This document shows, piece by piece, positions 51,531 to 63,435 of a DNA stretch of 64,000 nucleotides. The notes beneath the pieces are model-generated. The model had not been told where the DNA came from, did no database searches, and worked only from the letters and a program-made list of their open reading frames with translations. This DNA is from Synchiropus splendidus. Lineage: Eukaryota; Chordata; Actinopteri; Syngnathiformes; Callionymidae. The translations under genes were made by a program, and so were the position numbers. The stretch lies in the NCBI RefSeq assembly GCF_027744825.2, contig NC_071340.1, positions 3,541,501-3,605,500 of the forward strand, in the 5' to 3' direction. Numbering within the stretch: position 1 is the first letter of the stretch; each line of letters opens with the position of its first letter.

Positions 51531-54091
51531 AAGTGTCTTTTCAAAGTTATCAACACTTTTATGTTTGGCGTTCCGGAATCGACCTTATCTCAGGCTGTAA
51601 ACGCGTTTTACGCATGGTGCCATAACTTTGCAAGGAAGCTTCAGAACATGAATTTTTCACCTCCCACAATGGCAGAAAGGGTCTTTCTAGTAGTTGCACA
51701 TCAAATCTAAGCTGTCAGAAGTCTTTTTCCAAAATTATCAACAGTTTTATGTTTGGCGTTCCGGAATCGACCTTATCTCAGGCTGAAAACGTTTTTTCTG
51801 CATTGTGCCATAACTTCGCAGGGAAGCCTCAGAACATGAAATTTTCACATCCCACAATAGCAGAAAGGGTCTGTCTCGTAGTTGCACATTAAAGCTAAGC
51901 TGTCTGAAGTGTTTTTCCAAACTGATCAACATTTTTATGTTTGGCGTTCCGGAGTCGACCTTATCTCAGTCTGAAAACGCTTTTTACGCATTGTGCCACA
52001 ACTTTGCATAAAGCTTCAGAACATGAAATTTTCACCTCCCACTATAGCAGAAAGGTTCTTTCTAGTAGTTGCAGATCAAATCTAAGCTGTCTGAAATGTT
52101 TTTCCAAAGTTATCAACATTTTTATGTTTGGCGTTCCGGAATCAACTTTATCTCAGGCTGAAAACGCGTTTTACGCATTGTGCCATAACTTTGCATAAAG
52201 CTTCAGAACATGAAATTTTCACCTCCCACTATAGCAGAAAGGTTTTTTACGTAGTTGCATATCAAATCTAAGCTGTCTGAAGTGTTTTTCCAAACGTATC
52301 AACATTTTTATGTTTGGCGTTCCGGAACCCATCTTATCTCAGGCTGAAAACGTGTTTTCTGCATTGTGCCATAACTTTGCAGGGATGCCTCAGAACATGA
52401 AATTTTCACCTCCCACTATAGTAGAAAGGGTCTTTCTAGTAGTTGCACATCAAATCTAAGCTGTCTGAAGTGTTTTGCCAAATTTATCAACATTTTTATG
52501 TTTGGCGTTCCGGAACACATCTTATCTCAGGCTGAAAACGCGTTTTCTGCATTGTGCCATAACTTTGCAGGGAAGCTTCAGAACATGAAATTTTCACCTC
52601 CCACTATAGCAGAAAGGGTCTTTCTAGTACTTACACATCAAATCTAAGCTGTCTGAAGTGTTTTTCCGAAGTTATCAACATTTTTATGTTTGGCGTTCCG
52701 GAATCGACCATATCTCAGGCTGAAAACGCGTTTCCTGCATTGTGGCATAACTTTGCAGGGAAGCTTCAGAACATGAAATTTTCATTTCCCACTGTAGCAG
52801 AAAGGGTCTTTCTAGTAGTTGCTCAACAAATCTTAGCTGTCTGAAGTGTTCTTCCAAAGTTCTCAACATTTTTATGTTCGGTGTTCTGAAATCAACCTCA
52901 TCTCAGGCTGAAAACGCATTTTACGCATTGTGCCATAACTTTGCAGGGAAGCTTCACAACATGATATTTTCACCTCCCACTATAGCAGAAAGGGTCTTTC
53001 TCGTAGTTGCACATCAAATCTGTGCTGTCTGAAGTGTTTTTCCAAAGTTTTCAACATTTTTATGTGTGGTGTTCCTGAATCGACCTTATCTCAGGCCGAA
53101 AACGCGTTTTCTGCATTGTGCCATAACTTTGCAGGGAAGTTTCAGAGCATGAAATTTTAACCTGCCACTATAGCAGAAAAGGTCATTCTAGTAGTTGCAC
53201 ATCAAATCTAAGCTGTCTTGAAGTGTTTTTCATCAGTTATCAACATTTTTATGTTTGGCGTTTCGGAACCCACCTTATCTCAGGCTGAAAACGCGTTTCC
53301 TGCATTGTGGCATAACTTTGCAGGGAAGCTTCAGGACATGAAATTTTCACCTCCCACTATAGCAGAAAGGGTCTTTCCAGTAGTTGCACATCAAATCTAA
53401 GCTGTCTGAAGTGGCTTTCCAACGTTATCAACATTTTTATGTTTGACGTTCCGGAATCAACCTTATCTCAGGCTGAACACCCCGTTTTCTGCATTGTGCC
53501 ATAACTTTGCAGGGATGCATCAGAAAATGACATTTTAAAGTTCCACAATAGCAGAAGAGGTCTTTATAGTACTTGCACATCAAATCTAAGCTGTCTGAAG
53601 TGTTTTTCCAAAGTTATTAACACTTTTATGTTTGGCGTTCCGGAATCAACCTTATCTCAGGCTGAAAATGCATTTTCTGCATTGTGCCATAACTTTGCAA
53701 GGAAGCTTCAGAACATGAAATTTTCACCTCCCACTTTAGCAGAAAGGGTCTTTCTAGTAGTTGCACATCAAATCTAAGCTGTCTGAAGTGTTTTTCTAAA
53801 GTTATCAACATTTTTATGTTTGGCGTTCCGGAATCGACCTAATCTCAGGATGAAAATGCGTTTTCTGCATTGTGACATAACTTTGCAGGGAAGCTTCAGA
53901 ACATGAAATTTTAACCTCCCACGATAGCAGAAAGGGTCTTTCTAGTAGTTGCACATCAAATCGAAGCTGTCTGAAGTGTTTTTCCAAAGTTATCAACACT
54001 TTTTTGTTTGGTGTTCCGGAATCAACCTTAACTGAGGCTGAAAACCAGAAAGGGTCTTTCTAGTCGTTGCACATGAAATCTAAGCTGTCTG
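51531..54091 (+). repeat. 2,561-bp higher-order repeat, unit 2 of 4
   Basis: Same order of monomer variants as unit 1, shifted by exactly 2,561 bp. The 71-bp deletion junction is near 54046. It looks identical to units 3 and 4 by eye. Confidence 0.9.
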
Positions 54092-56652
54092 AAGTGTCTT
54101 TTCAAAGTTATCAACACTTTTATGTTTGGCGTTCCGGAATCGACCTTATCTCAGGCTGTAAACGCGTTTTACGCATGGTGCCATAACTTTGCAAGGAAGC
54201 TTCAGAACATGAATTTTTCACCTCCCACAATGGCAGAAAGGGTCTTTCTAGTAGTTGCACATCAAATCTAAGCTGTCAGAAGTCTTTTTCCAAAATTATC
54301 AACAGTTTTATGTTTGGCGTTCCGGAATCGACCTTATCTCAGGCTGAAAACGTTTTTTCTGCATTGTGCCATAACTTCGCAGGGAAGCCTCAGAACATGA
54401 AATTTTCACATCCCACAATAGCAGAAAGGGTCTGTCTCGTAGTTGCACATTAAAGCTAAGCTGTCTGAAGTGTTTTTCCAAACTGATCAACATTTTTATG
54501 TTTGGCGTTCCGGAGTCGACCTTATCTCAGTCTGAAAACGCTTTTTACGCATTGTGCCACAACTTTGCATAAAGCTTCAGAACATGAAATTTTCACCTCC
54601 CACTATAGCAGAAAGGTTCTTTCTAGTAGTTGCAGATCAAATCTAAGCTGTCTGAAATGTTTTTCCAAAGTTATCAACATTTTTATGTTTGGCGTTCCGG
54701 AATCAACTTTATCTCAGGCTGAAAACGCGTTTTACGCATTGTGCCATAACTTTGCATAAAGCTTCAGAACATGAAATTTTCACCTCCCACTATAGCAGAA
54801 AGGTTTTTTACGTAGTTGCATATCAAATCTAAGCTGTCTGAAGTGTTTTTCCAAACGTATCAACATTTTTATGTTTGGCGTTCCGGAACCCATCTTATCT
54901 CAGGCTGAAAACGTGTTTTCTGCATTGTGCCATAACTTTGCAGGGATGCCTCAGAACATGAAATTTTCACCTCCCACTATAGTAGAAAGGGTCTTTCTAG
55001 TAGTTGCACATCAAATCTAAGCTGTCTGAAGTGTTTTGCCAAATTTATCAACATTTTTATGTTTGGCGTTCCGGAACACATCTTATCTCAGGCTGAAAAC
55101 GCGTTTTCTGCATTGTGCCATAACTTTGCAGGGAAGCTTCAGAACATGAAATTTTCACCTCCCACTATAGCAGAAAGGGTCTTTCTAGTACTTACACATC
55201 AAATCTAAGCTGTCTGAAGTGTTTTTCCGAAGTTATCAACATTTTTATGTTTGGCGTTCCGGAATCGACCATATCTCAGGCTGAAAACGCGTTTCCTGCA
55301 TTGTGGCATAACTTTGCAGGGAAGCTTCAGAACATGAAATTTTCATTTCCCACTGTAGCAGAAAGGGTCTTTCTAGTAGTTGCTCAACAAATCTTAGCTG
55401 TCTGAAGTGTTCTTCCAAAGTTCTCAACATTTTTATGTTCGGTGTTCTGAAATCAACCTCATCTCAGGCTGAAAACGCATTTTACGCATTGTGCCATAAC
55501 TTTGCAGGGAAGCTTCACAACATGATATTTTCACCTCCCACTATAGCAGAAAGGGTCTTTCTCGTAGTTGCACATCAAATCTGTGCTGTCTGAAGTGTTT
55601 TTCCAAAGTTTTCAACATTTTTATGTGTGGTGTTCCTGAATCGACCTTATCTCAGGCCGAAAACGCGTTTTCTGCATTGTGCCATAACTTTGCAGGGAAG
55701 TTTCAGAGCATGAAATTTTAACCTGCCACTATAGCAGAAAAGGTCATTCTAGTAGTTGCACATCAAATCTAAGCTGTCTTGAAGTGTTTTTCATCAGTTA
55801 TCAACATTTTTATGTTTGGCGTTTCGGAACCCACCTTATCTCAGGCTGAAAACGCGTTTCCTGCATTGTGGCATAACTTTGCAGGGAAGCTTCAGGACAT
55901 GAAATTTTCACCTCCCACTATAGCAGAAAGGGTCTTTCCAGTAGTTGCACATCAAATCTAAGCTGTCTGAAGTGGCTTTCCAACGTTATCAACATTTTTA
56001 TGTTTGACGTTCCGGAATCAACCTTATCTCAGGCTGAACACCCCGTTTTCTGCATTGTGCCATAACTTTGCAGGGATGCATCAGAAAATGACATTTTAAA
56101 GTTCCACAATAGCAGAAGAGGTCTTTATAGTACTTGCACATCAAATCTAAGCTGTCTGAAGTGTTTTTCCAAAGTTATTAACACTTTTATGTTTGGCGTT
56201 CCGGAATCAACCTTATCTCAGGCTGAAAATGCATTTTCTGCATTGTGCCATAACTTTGCAAGGAAGCTTCAGAACATGAAATTTTCACCTCCCACTTTAG
56301 CAGAAAGGGTCTTTCTAGTAGTTGCACATCAAATCTAAGCTGTCTGAAGTGTTTTTCTAAAGTTATCAACATTTTTATGTTTGGCGTTCCGGAATCGACC
56401 TAATCTCAGGATGAAAATGCGTTTTCTGCATTGTGACATAACTTTGCAGGGAAGCTTCAGAACATGAAATTTTAACCTCCCACGATAGCAGAAAGGGTCT
56501 TTCTAGTAGTTGCACATCAAATCGAAGCTGTCTGAAGTGTTTTTCCAAAGTTATCAACACTTTTTTGTTTGGTGTTCCGGAATCAACCTTAACTGAGGCT
56601 GAAAACCAGAAAGGGTCTTTCTAGTCGTTGCACATGAAATCTAAGCTGTCTG
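54092..56652 (+). repeat. 2,561-bp higher-order repeat, unit 3 of 4
   Basis: Shifted by exactly 2,561 bp from unit 2, no difference seen by eye. The deletion junction is near 56607. Confidence 0.9.
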
Positions 56653-59213
56653 AAGTGTCTTTTCAAAGTTATCAACACTTTTATGTTTGGCGTTCCGGAA
56701 TCGACCTTATCTCAGGCTGTAAACGCGTTTTACGCATGGTGCCATAACTTTGCAAGGAAGCTTCAGAACATGAATTTTTCACCTCCCACAATGGCAGAAA
56801 GGGTCTTTCTAGTAGTTGCACATCAAATCTAAGCTGTCAGAAGTCTTTTTCCAAAATTATCAACAGTTTTATGTTTGGCGTTCCGGAATCGACCTTATCT
56901 CAGGCTGAAAACGTTTTTTCTGCATTGTGCCATAACTTCGCAGGGAAGCCTCAGAACATGAAATTTTCACATCCCACAATAGCAGAAAGGGTCTGTCTCG
57001 TAGTTGCACATTAAAGCTAAGCTGTCTGAAGTGTTTTTCCAAACTGATCAACATTTTTATGTTTGGCGTTCCGGAGTCGACCTTATCTCAGTCTGAAAAC
57101 GCTTTTTACGCATTGTGCCACAACTTTGCATAAAGCTTCAGAACATGAAATTTTCACCTCCCACTATAGCAGAAAGGTTCTTTCTAGTAGTTGCAGATCA
57201 AATCTAAGCTGTCTGAAATGTTTTTCCAAAGTTATCAACATTTTTATGTTTGGCGTTCCGGAATCAACTTTATCTCAGGCTGAAAACGCGTTTTACGCAT
57301 TGTGCCATAACTTTGCATAAAGCTTCAGAACATGAAATTTTCACCTCCCACTATAGCAGAAAGGTTTTTTACGTAGTTGCATATCAAATCTAAGCTGTCT
57401 GAAGTGTTTTTCCAAACGTATCAACATTTTTATGTTTGGCGTTCCGGAACCCATCTTATCTCAGGCTGAAAACGTGTTTTCTGCATTGTGCCATAACTTT
57501 GCAGGGATGCCTCAGAACATGAAATTTTCACCTCCCACTATAGTAGAAAGGGTCTTTCTAGTAGTTGCACATCAAATCTAAGCTGTCTGAAGTGTTTTGC
57601 CAAATTTATCAACATTTTTATGTTTGGCGTTCCGGAACACATCTTATCTCAGGCTGAAAACGCGTTTTCTGCATTGTGCCATAACTTTGCAGGGAAGCTT
57701 CAGAACATGAAATTTTCACCTCCCACTATAGCAGAAAGGGTCTTTCTAGTACTTACACATCAAATCTAAGCTGTCTGAAGTGTTTTTCCGAAGTTATCAA
57801 CATTTTTATGTTTGGCGTTCCGGAATCGACCATATCTCAGGCTGAAAACGCGTTTCCTGCATTGTGGCATAACTTTGCAGGGAAGCTTCAGAACATGAAA
57901 TTTTCATTTCCCACTGTAGCAGAAAGGGTCTTTCTAGTAGTTGCTCAACAAATCTTAGCTGTCTGAAGTGTTCTTCCAAAGTTCTCAACATTTTTATGTT
58001 CGGTGTTCTGAAATCAACCTCATCTCAGGCTGAAAACGCATTTTACGCATTGTGCCATAACTTTGCAGGGAAGCTTCACAACATGATATTTTCACCTCCC
58101 ACTATAGCAGAAAGGGTCTTTCTCGTAGTTGCACATCAAATCTGTGCTGTCTGAAGTGTTTTTCCAAAGTTTTCAACATTTTTATGTGTGGTGTTCCTGA
58201 ATCGACCTTATCTCAGGCCGAAAACGCGTTTTCTGCATTGTGCCATAACTTTGCAGGGAAGTTTCAGAGCATGAAATTTTAACCTGCCACTATAGCAGAA
58301 AAGGTCATTCTAGTAGTTGCACATCAAATCTAAGCTGTCTTGAAGTGTTTTTCATCAGTTATCAACATTTTTATGTTTGGCGTTTCGGAACCCACCTTAT
58401 CTCAGGCTGAAAACGCGTTTCCTGCATTGTGGCATAACTTTGCAGGGAAGCTTCAGGACATGAAATTTTCACCTCCCACTATAGCAGAAAGGGTCTTTCC
58501 AGTAGTTGCACATCAAATCTAAGCTGTCTGAAGTGGCTTTCCAACGTTATCAACATTTTTATGTTTGACGTTCCGGAATCAACCTTATCTCAGGCTGAAC
58601 ACCCCGTTTTCTGCATTGTGCCATAACTTTGCAGGGATGCATCAGAAAATGACATTTTAAAGTTCCACAATAGCAGAAGAGGTCTTTATAGTACTTGCAC
58701 ATCAAATCTAAGCTGTCTGAAGTGTTTTTCCAAAGTTATTAACACTTTTATGTTTGGCGTTCCGGAATCAACCTTATCTCAGGCTGAAAATGCATTTTCT
58801 GCATTGTGCCATAACTTTGCAAGGAAGCTTCAGAACATGAAATTTTCACCTCCCACTTTAGCAGAAAGGGTCTTTCTAGTAGTTGCACATCAAATCTAAG
58901 CTGTCTGAAGTGTTTTTCTAAAGTTATCAACATTTTTATGTTTGGCGTTCCGGAATCGACCTAATCTCAGGATGAAAATGCGTTTTCTGCATTGTGACAT
59001 AACTTTGCAGGGAAGCTTCAGAACATGAAATTTTAACCTCCCACGATAGCAGAAAGGGTCTTTCTAGTAGTTGCACATCAAATCGAAGCTGTCTGAAGTG
59101 TTTTTCCAAAGTTATCAACACTTTTTTGTTTGGTGTTCCGGAATCAACCTTAACTGAGGCTGAAAACCAGAAAGGGTCTTTCTAGTCGTTGCACATGAAA
59201 TCTAAGCTGTCTG
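56653..59213 (+). repeat. 2,561-bp higher-order repeat, unit 4 of 4
   Basis: Last unit, ending with the deletion junction near 59168. After about 59213 the sequence reads GTGTTTTTCCAAAG instead of GTGTCTTTTCAAAG and no fifth unit follows. Confidence 0.9.
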
Positions 59214-59749
59214 AAGTGTTTTTCCAAAGTTATCAACATTTTTATGTTTGGCGTTCCGGAATCGACCTTATCTCAGGCTGAAAACGCGTTTTAAGCATTG
59301 TGCCACAACTATGCATAAAGCTTAAGAACATGAAATTTTGACCTCCCACTATAGCAGAAAGGGTCTTTCTAGTAGGTTCACGTGAAATCTAAGCTGTCTG
59401 AAGTGTTTTTCCAAAGTTATCAACATTTTTATGTTTGGCGTTCCGGAATCGACTTTATCTCAGGCTGAAAACCTTTTTTTCCGCATTGTGCCATAACTTT
59501 GCAGGAAACTTCAGAATAAGAAATTTTAACCTCCCACTGTCGCAGAAAGGGTCTGTCTTGTAGTTGCACATCAAATCGAAGCTGTCCAAAGTTATCAACA
59601 TTTTCATGTTTGCCGTTCTGGAACCCACCTTATCTCAGGCTGAAAACGCATTTTCTGCATTGTGCCATAACTTTGCTGGCACGCTTCAGAACATCAAATT
59701 TTCACATGCCACTATAGCAGAAAGGGTCTTTCTAGTAGTTGCACATGAA

Positions 59750-60125
59750 ATCTAAGCTGTCTGAAGTGTTTTTCCAAATTTATCAAAATTTTTATGTTTG
59801 GCGTTCCGGAACCCACCTTATCTCAGGCTGAAAACGCGTTTTCTCCATTGTGCCATAACTTTGCAGGGAAGCTTCAGAACATGAAATTTTCACCTCCCAC
59901 TATAGCAGAAAGGGTCTTTCTAGTACTTGCAAATCTAAGCTGTCTGAAGTGTATTTCAAAAGTTATCATATTTTTTATGTTTGGCGTTCCTGAATCGACC
60001 TTATCTCAGGCTGAAAACGCGTTTAACGCATTGTTCCATAACTTTGCAGGGAAGCTTCAGAACATGAAATTTTCACCTCCCACAATCGCAGAAATGGTCT
60101 TTCTAGTAGTTACACATCAAATCTA
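59750..60125 (+). repeat. Two-monomer satellite segment duplicated at 61062-61437
   Basis: Offset 1,312 bp. Both copies share AAATTTATCAAAATTTTTATG, a 5-bp deletion in CTTGCAAATCTAAGC, and ATCATATTTTTTATG. They differ at a few sites (for example TTGTTCCATAAC against TTGTGCCATAAC). Confidence 0.7.
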
Positions 60126-60299
60126 AGCTGTCCGAAGTGTTTTTCCAAAGTTATCAACATTTTTATGTTTGGCGTTCCGGAATCAACCTTATCTCAGGCT
60201 GAAAACGCGTTTTCTGCATTGTGCCATAACTTTGCAGGGAAGAATCAGAACATGAAATGTTCACCTCCCACTATAGCTGAAAGGGTCTTTCTAGTACTT

Positions 60300-60900
60300 A
60301 CACATTAAATCTAAGCTGTCTGAAGTGTTTTTCCGAAGTTATCAACATTTTTATGTTTGGCGTTCCGGAATCGACCATATCTCAGGCTGAAAACGCGTTT
60401 CCTGCATTGTGGCATAACTTTGCAGGGAAGCTTCAGAACATGAAATTTTCATTTCCCACTGTAGCAGAAAGGGTCTTTGTAGTAGTTGCTCATCAAATCT
60501 TAGCTGTCTGAAGTGTTCTTCCAAAGTTCTCAACATTTTTATGTTTGGTGTTCTGAAATCAACCTCATCTCAGGCTAAAAACGCGTTTTACGCATTGTGC
60601 CATAACTTTGCAGGGAAGCTTCACAACATGATATTTTCACCTCCCACTATAGCAGAAAGGGTCTTTCTCGTAGTTGCACATCAAATCTGAGCTGTCTGAA
60701 GTGTTTTTCCAAAGTTTTCAACATTTTTATGTTTGGTGTTCCTGAATCGACCTTATCTCAGGCCGAAAACGCGTTTTCTGCATTGTGCCATAACTTTGCA
60801 GGGAAGTTTCACAGCATGAAATTTTAACCTGCCACTATAGCAGAAAAGGTCATTCTAGTAGTTGCACATCAAATCTAAGCTGTCTTGAAGTGTTTTTCAA
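60300..60900 (+). repeat. Diverged relative of part of the 2,561-bp unit
   Basis: Follows the monomer order of 50072-50670 (ACTTACACAT, TTTCATTTCCCACTGTAG, TTCTTCCAAAGTTCTCAAC, CTTCACAACATGATATTTTC, GTCTTGAAGTG) with more differences than the four units have among themselves. It sits about 1.1 kb beyond the end of the fourfold repeat. Confidence 0.7.
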
Positions 60901-61061
60901 CAGTTATCAACATTTTTATGTTTGGCGTTCCGGAACCCACCTTATCTCAGGCTGAACACCCGTTCTCTGCATTGTGCCATAACTTTGCAGGGAAGCTTCA
61001 GAACATGAAATTTTCACCCCCCACTATAGCAGAAAGGGTCTGTCTTGTAGTTGCACATGAA

Positions 61062-61437
61062 ATCTAAGCTGTCTGAAGTGTTTTTCCAAATTTATCAAAA
61101 TTTTTATGTTTGGCGTTCCGGAACCCACCTTATCTCAGGCTGAAAATGCGTTTTCTCCATTGTGCCATAACTTTGCAGGGAAGCTTCAGAACATGAAATT
61201 TTCACCTCCAACTATAGCAGAAAGGGTCTTTCTAGTACTTGCAAATCTAAGCTGTCTGAAGTGTATTTCAAAAGTTATCATATTTTTTATGTTTGGCGTT
61301 CCTGAATCGACCTTATCTCAGGCTGAAAACGCGTTTAACGCATTGTGCCATAACTTTGCAGGGAAGCTTCAGAACATGAAATGTTCACCTCCCACAATCG
61401 CAGAAATGGTCTTTCTAGTAGTTGCACATCAAATCTA
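61062..61437 (+). repeat. Second copy of satellite segment 59750-60125
   Basis: Offset 1,312 bp (7 monomers less 4 bases), with the same 5-bp deletion in CTTGCAAATCTAAGC. Confidence 0.7.
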
Positions 61438-63059
61438 AGCTGTCTGAAGTGTTTATCCAAAGTTATCAACATTTTTATGTTTGGCGTTCCGGAATCGACC
61501 TTTTCTCAGGCTGAAAACGCGTTTTCTGCATTGTGCCATAACTTTGCAGGGAAGCTTCAGAACATGAAATTTTAAACTTGCGCTATAGCAGAAAAGGTCT
61601 TTCTCGTAGTTGTACATCAAATCTAAGCTGTCTGAAGTGTTTTTCCAAAGTTATCAACATTTTAATGTTTGGCGTTCCGGAATTGACCTTATCTCAGGCT
61701 GAAAACGCGTTTTACTCATTGTGCCATAACTTTGCATAAAGCTTCAGAACATGAAATTTTCACCTCCCACTATAGCAGAAAGGGTCTTTCTAATAGCTGC
61801 ACATCAAATCTAAGCTGTCTGAAATGTTTTTACCAAAGTTATCAACATTTTTATGTTTGGCTTCCTGGAACCCACCTTATCTCAGTCTGAAAACGTGTTT
61901 TTTGCATTGTGCCATAACTTTGCAGGGATGCCACAGAACATGAAATTTTCACTGCTGCATAGTAGAAAGGGTCGTTCTAGTAGTTGCACTTCAAATCTAA
62001 GCTGTCTGAAGTGCTTTTCGAAAGTTCTCAACATTTTTATGTTTGGCGTTCTGAAATCAACCTCATCTCAGGCTGAAAACGCGTTTTACGCATTGTGCCA
62101 TAACTTTGCAGGGAAGCTTCAGAACATGATATTTTCACCTCCCACTATAGCAGAAAGGGTTTTTCTAGTAGTTGCACATCAAATCTAAGCTGTCTGAAGT
62201 GTTTTTCGAAAGTTATCAACATTTTTATGTTTGGCGTTCCGGAATCGACCTTATCTCAGGATGAAAACGCGTTTTCTGCATTGTGCCAAAACTTTTCAGG
62301 GAAGCTTCAGAATATGAAATTTTCACGTCCCACTATAGTAGAAAGGGTATTTCTAGTAGTTGCACATCAAATCTAAGCTGTCTGTAGAGTTTTTCGAAAG
62401 TTATCAACATTTTTATGTTTGGCGTTCCGGAATCGACCTTATCTCAGGATGAAAAATCGTTTTCTGCATTGTCCCATAACTTTGCAGGGAAGCTCCAGAA
62501 CATGAAATTCTGACCTCCCAATATAGCAGAAAGGGTTTTTCTAGTAGTTGCACATCAGAGCTAAGCTGTCTGAAGTGTTTTTCCAAAGTTATCAACATTT
62601 TTATGTTTGGCGTTCCGGAATCGACGTTATCTCAGACTGAAAACGCGTTTTACGCATTGTGCCATAACTTTGGAGGGAAGCATCAGAACATGAAATTTTC
62701 ATCTCCCACTGTAGCAGAAAGGGTCTTTCTAGTAGTTGCACAACAAATCTAAGCTGTCTGAAGTGTTTTTCCAAAGTTATCAACATTTTTATGTTTGGCG
62801 TTCCGGAATCAACCTTATCTCAGGCTGAAAACGCGTTTTCTGCTTGGTGTCATCACTTTGCAGGAAAGCTGCAGAATATGAAATTTTCACCTCCCACTAT
62901 CGCAGAAAGGGTCTTTCTAGTAGTTGCACAACAAATCTAAGCTGTCTGAAGTGCTTTTCGAAAGTTCTCAACATTTTTATGTTTGGCGTTCTGAAATCAA
63001 CCTCATCTCAGGCTGAAAACGCGTTTTCTGGATAGTGCCATAACTTTGCAGGGAGACTT

Positions 63060-63435
63060 CAGAACATGAAATTTTCTCCTCCCACTATAGCAGAAAGGGT
63101 CTTTCTAGTAGTTGCACATCAAATCTAAGCTGTCTGAAGTGTTTTTCCAAAGTTATCAATATTTTTATGTTTGGCGTTCCGGAATCGACCTTATCTTAGG
63201 CTGAAAACGCGTTTCCTGCATTGTGGCATAACTTTGCAGTGAAGCTTCAGAACATGAAATTTTCTCCTCCCACTATAGCAGAAAGGGTCTTTCTAGTAGT
63301 TGCACATCAAATCTAAGCTGTCTGAAGTGTTTTTCCAAAGTTATCAATATTTTTATGTTTGGCGTTCCGGAATCGACCTTATCTCAGGCTGAAAACGCGT
63401 TTCCTGCATTGTGGCATAACTTTGCAGTGAAGCTT
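63060..63435 (+). repeat. Two successive near-identical satellite monomers
   Basis: 63060-63247 and 63248-63435 share CTCCTCCCAC, TTATCAATATTTTTATG, CGTTTCCTGCATTGTGGC and the following variants, and differ mainly at CTTAGGCTG against CTCAGGCTG. Confidence 0.65.
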
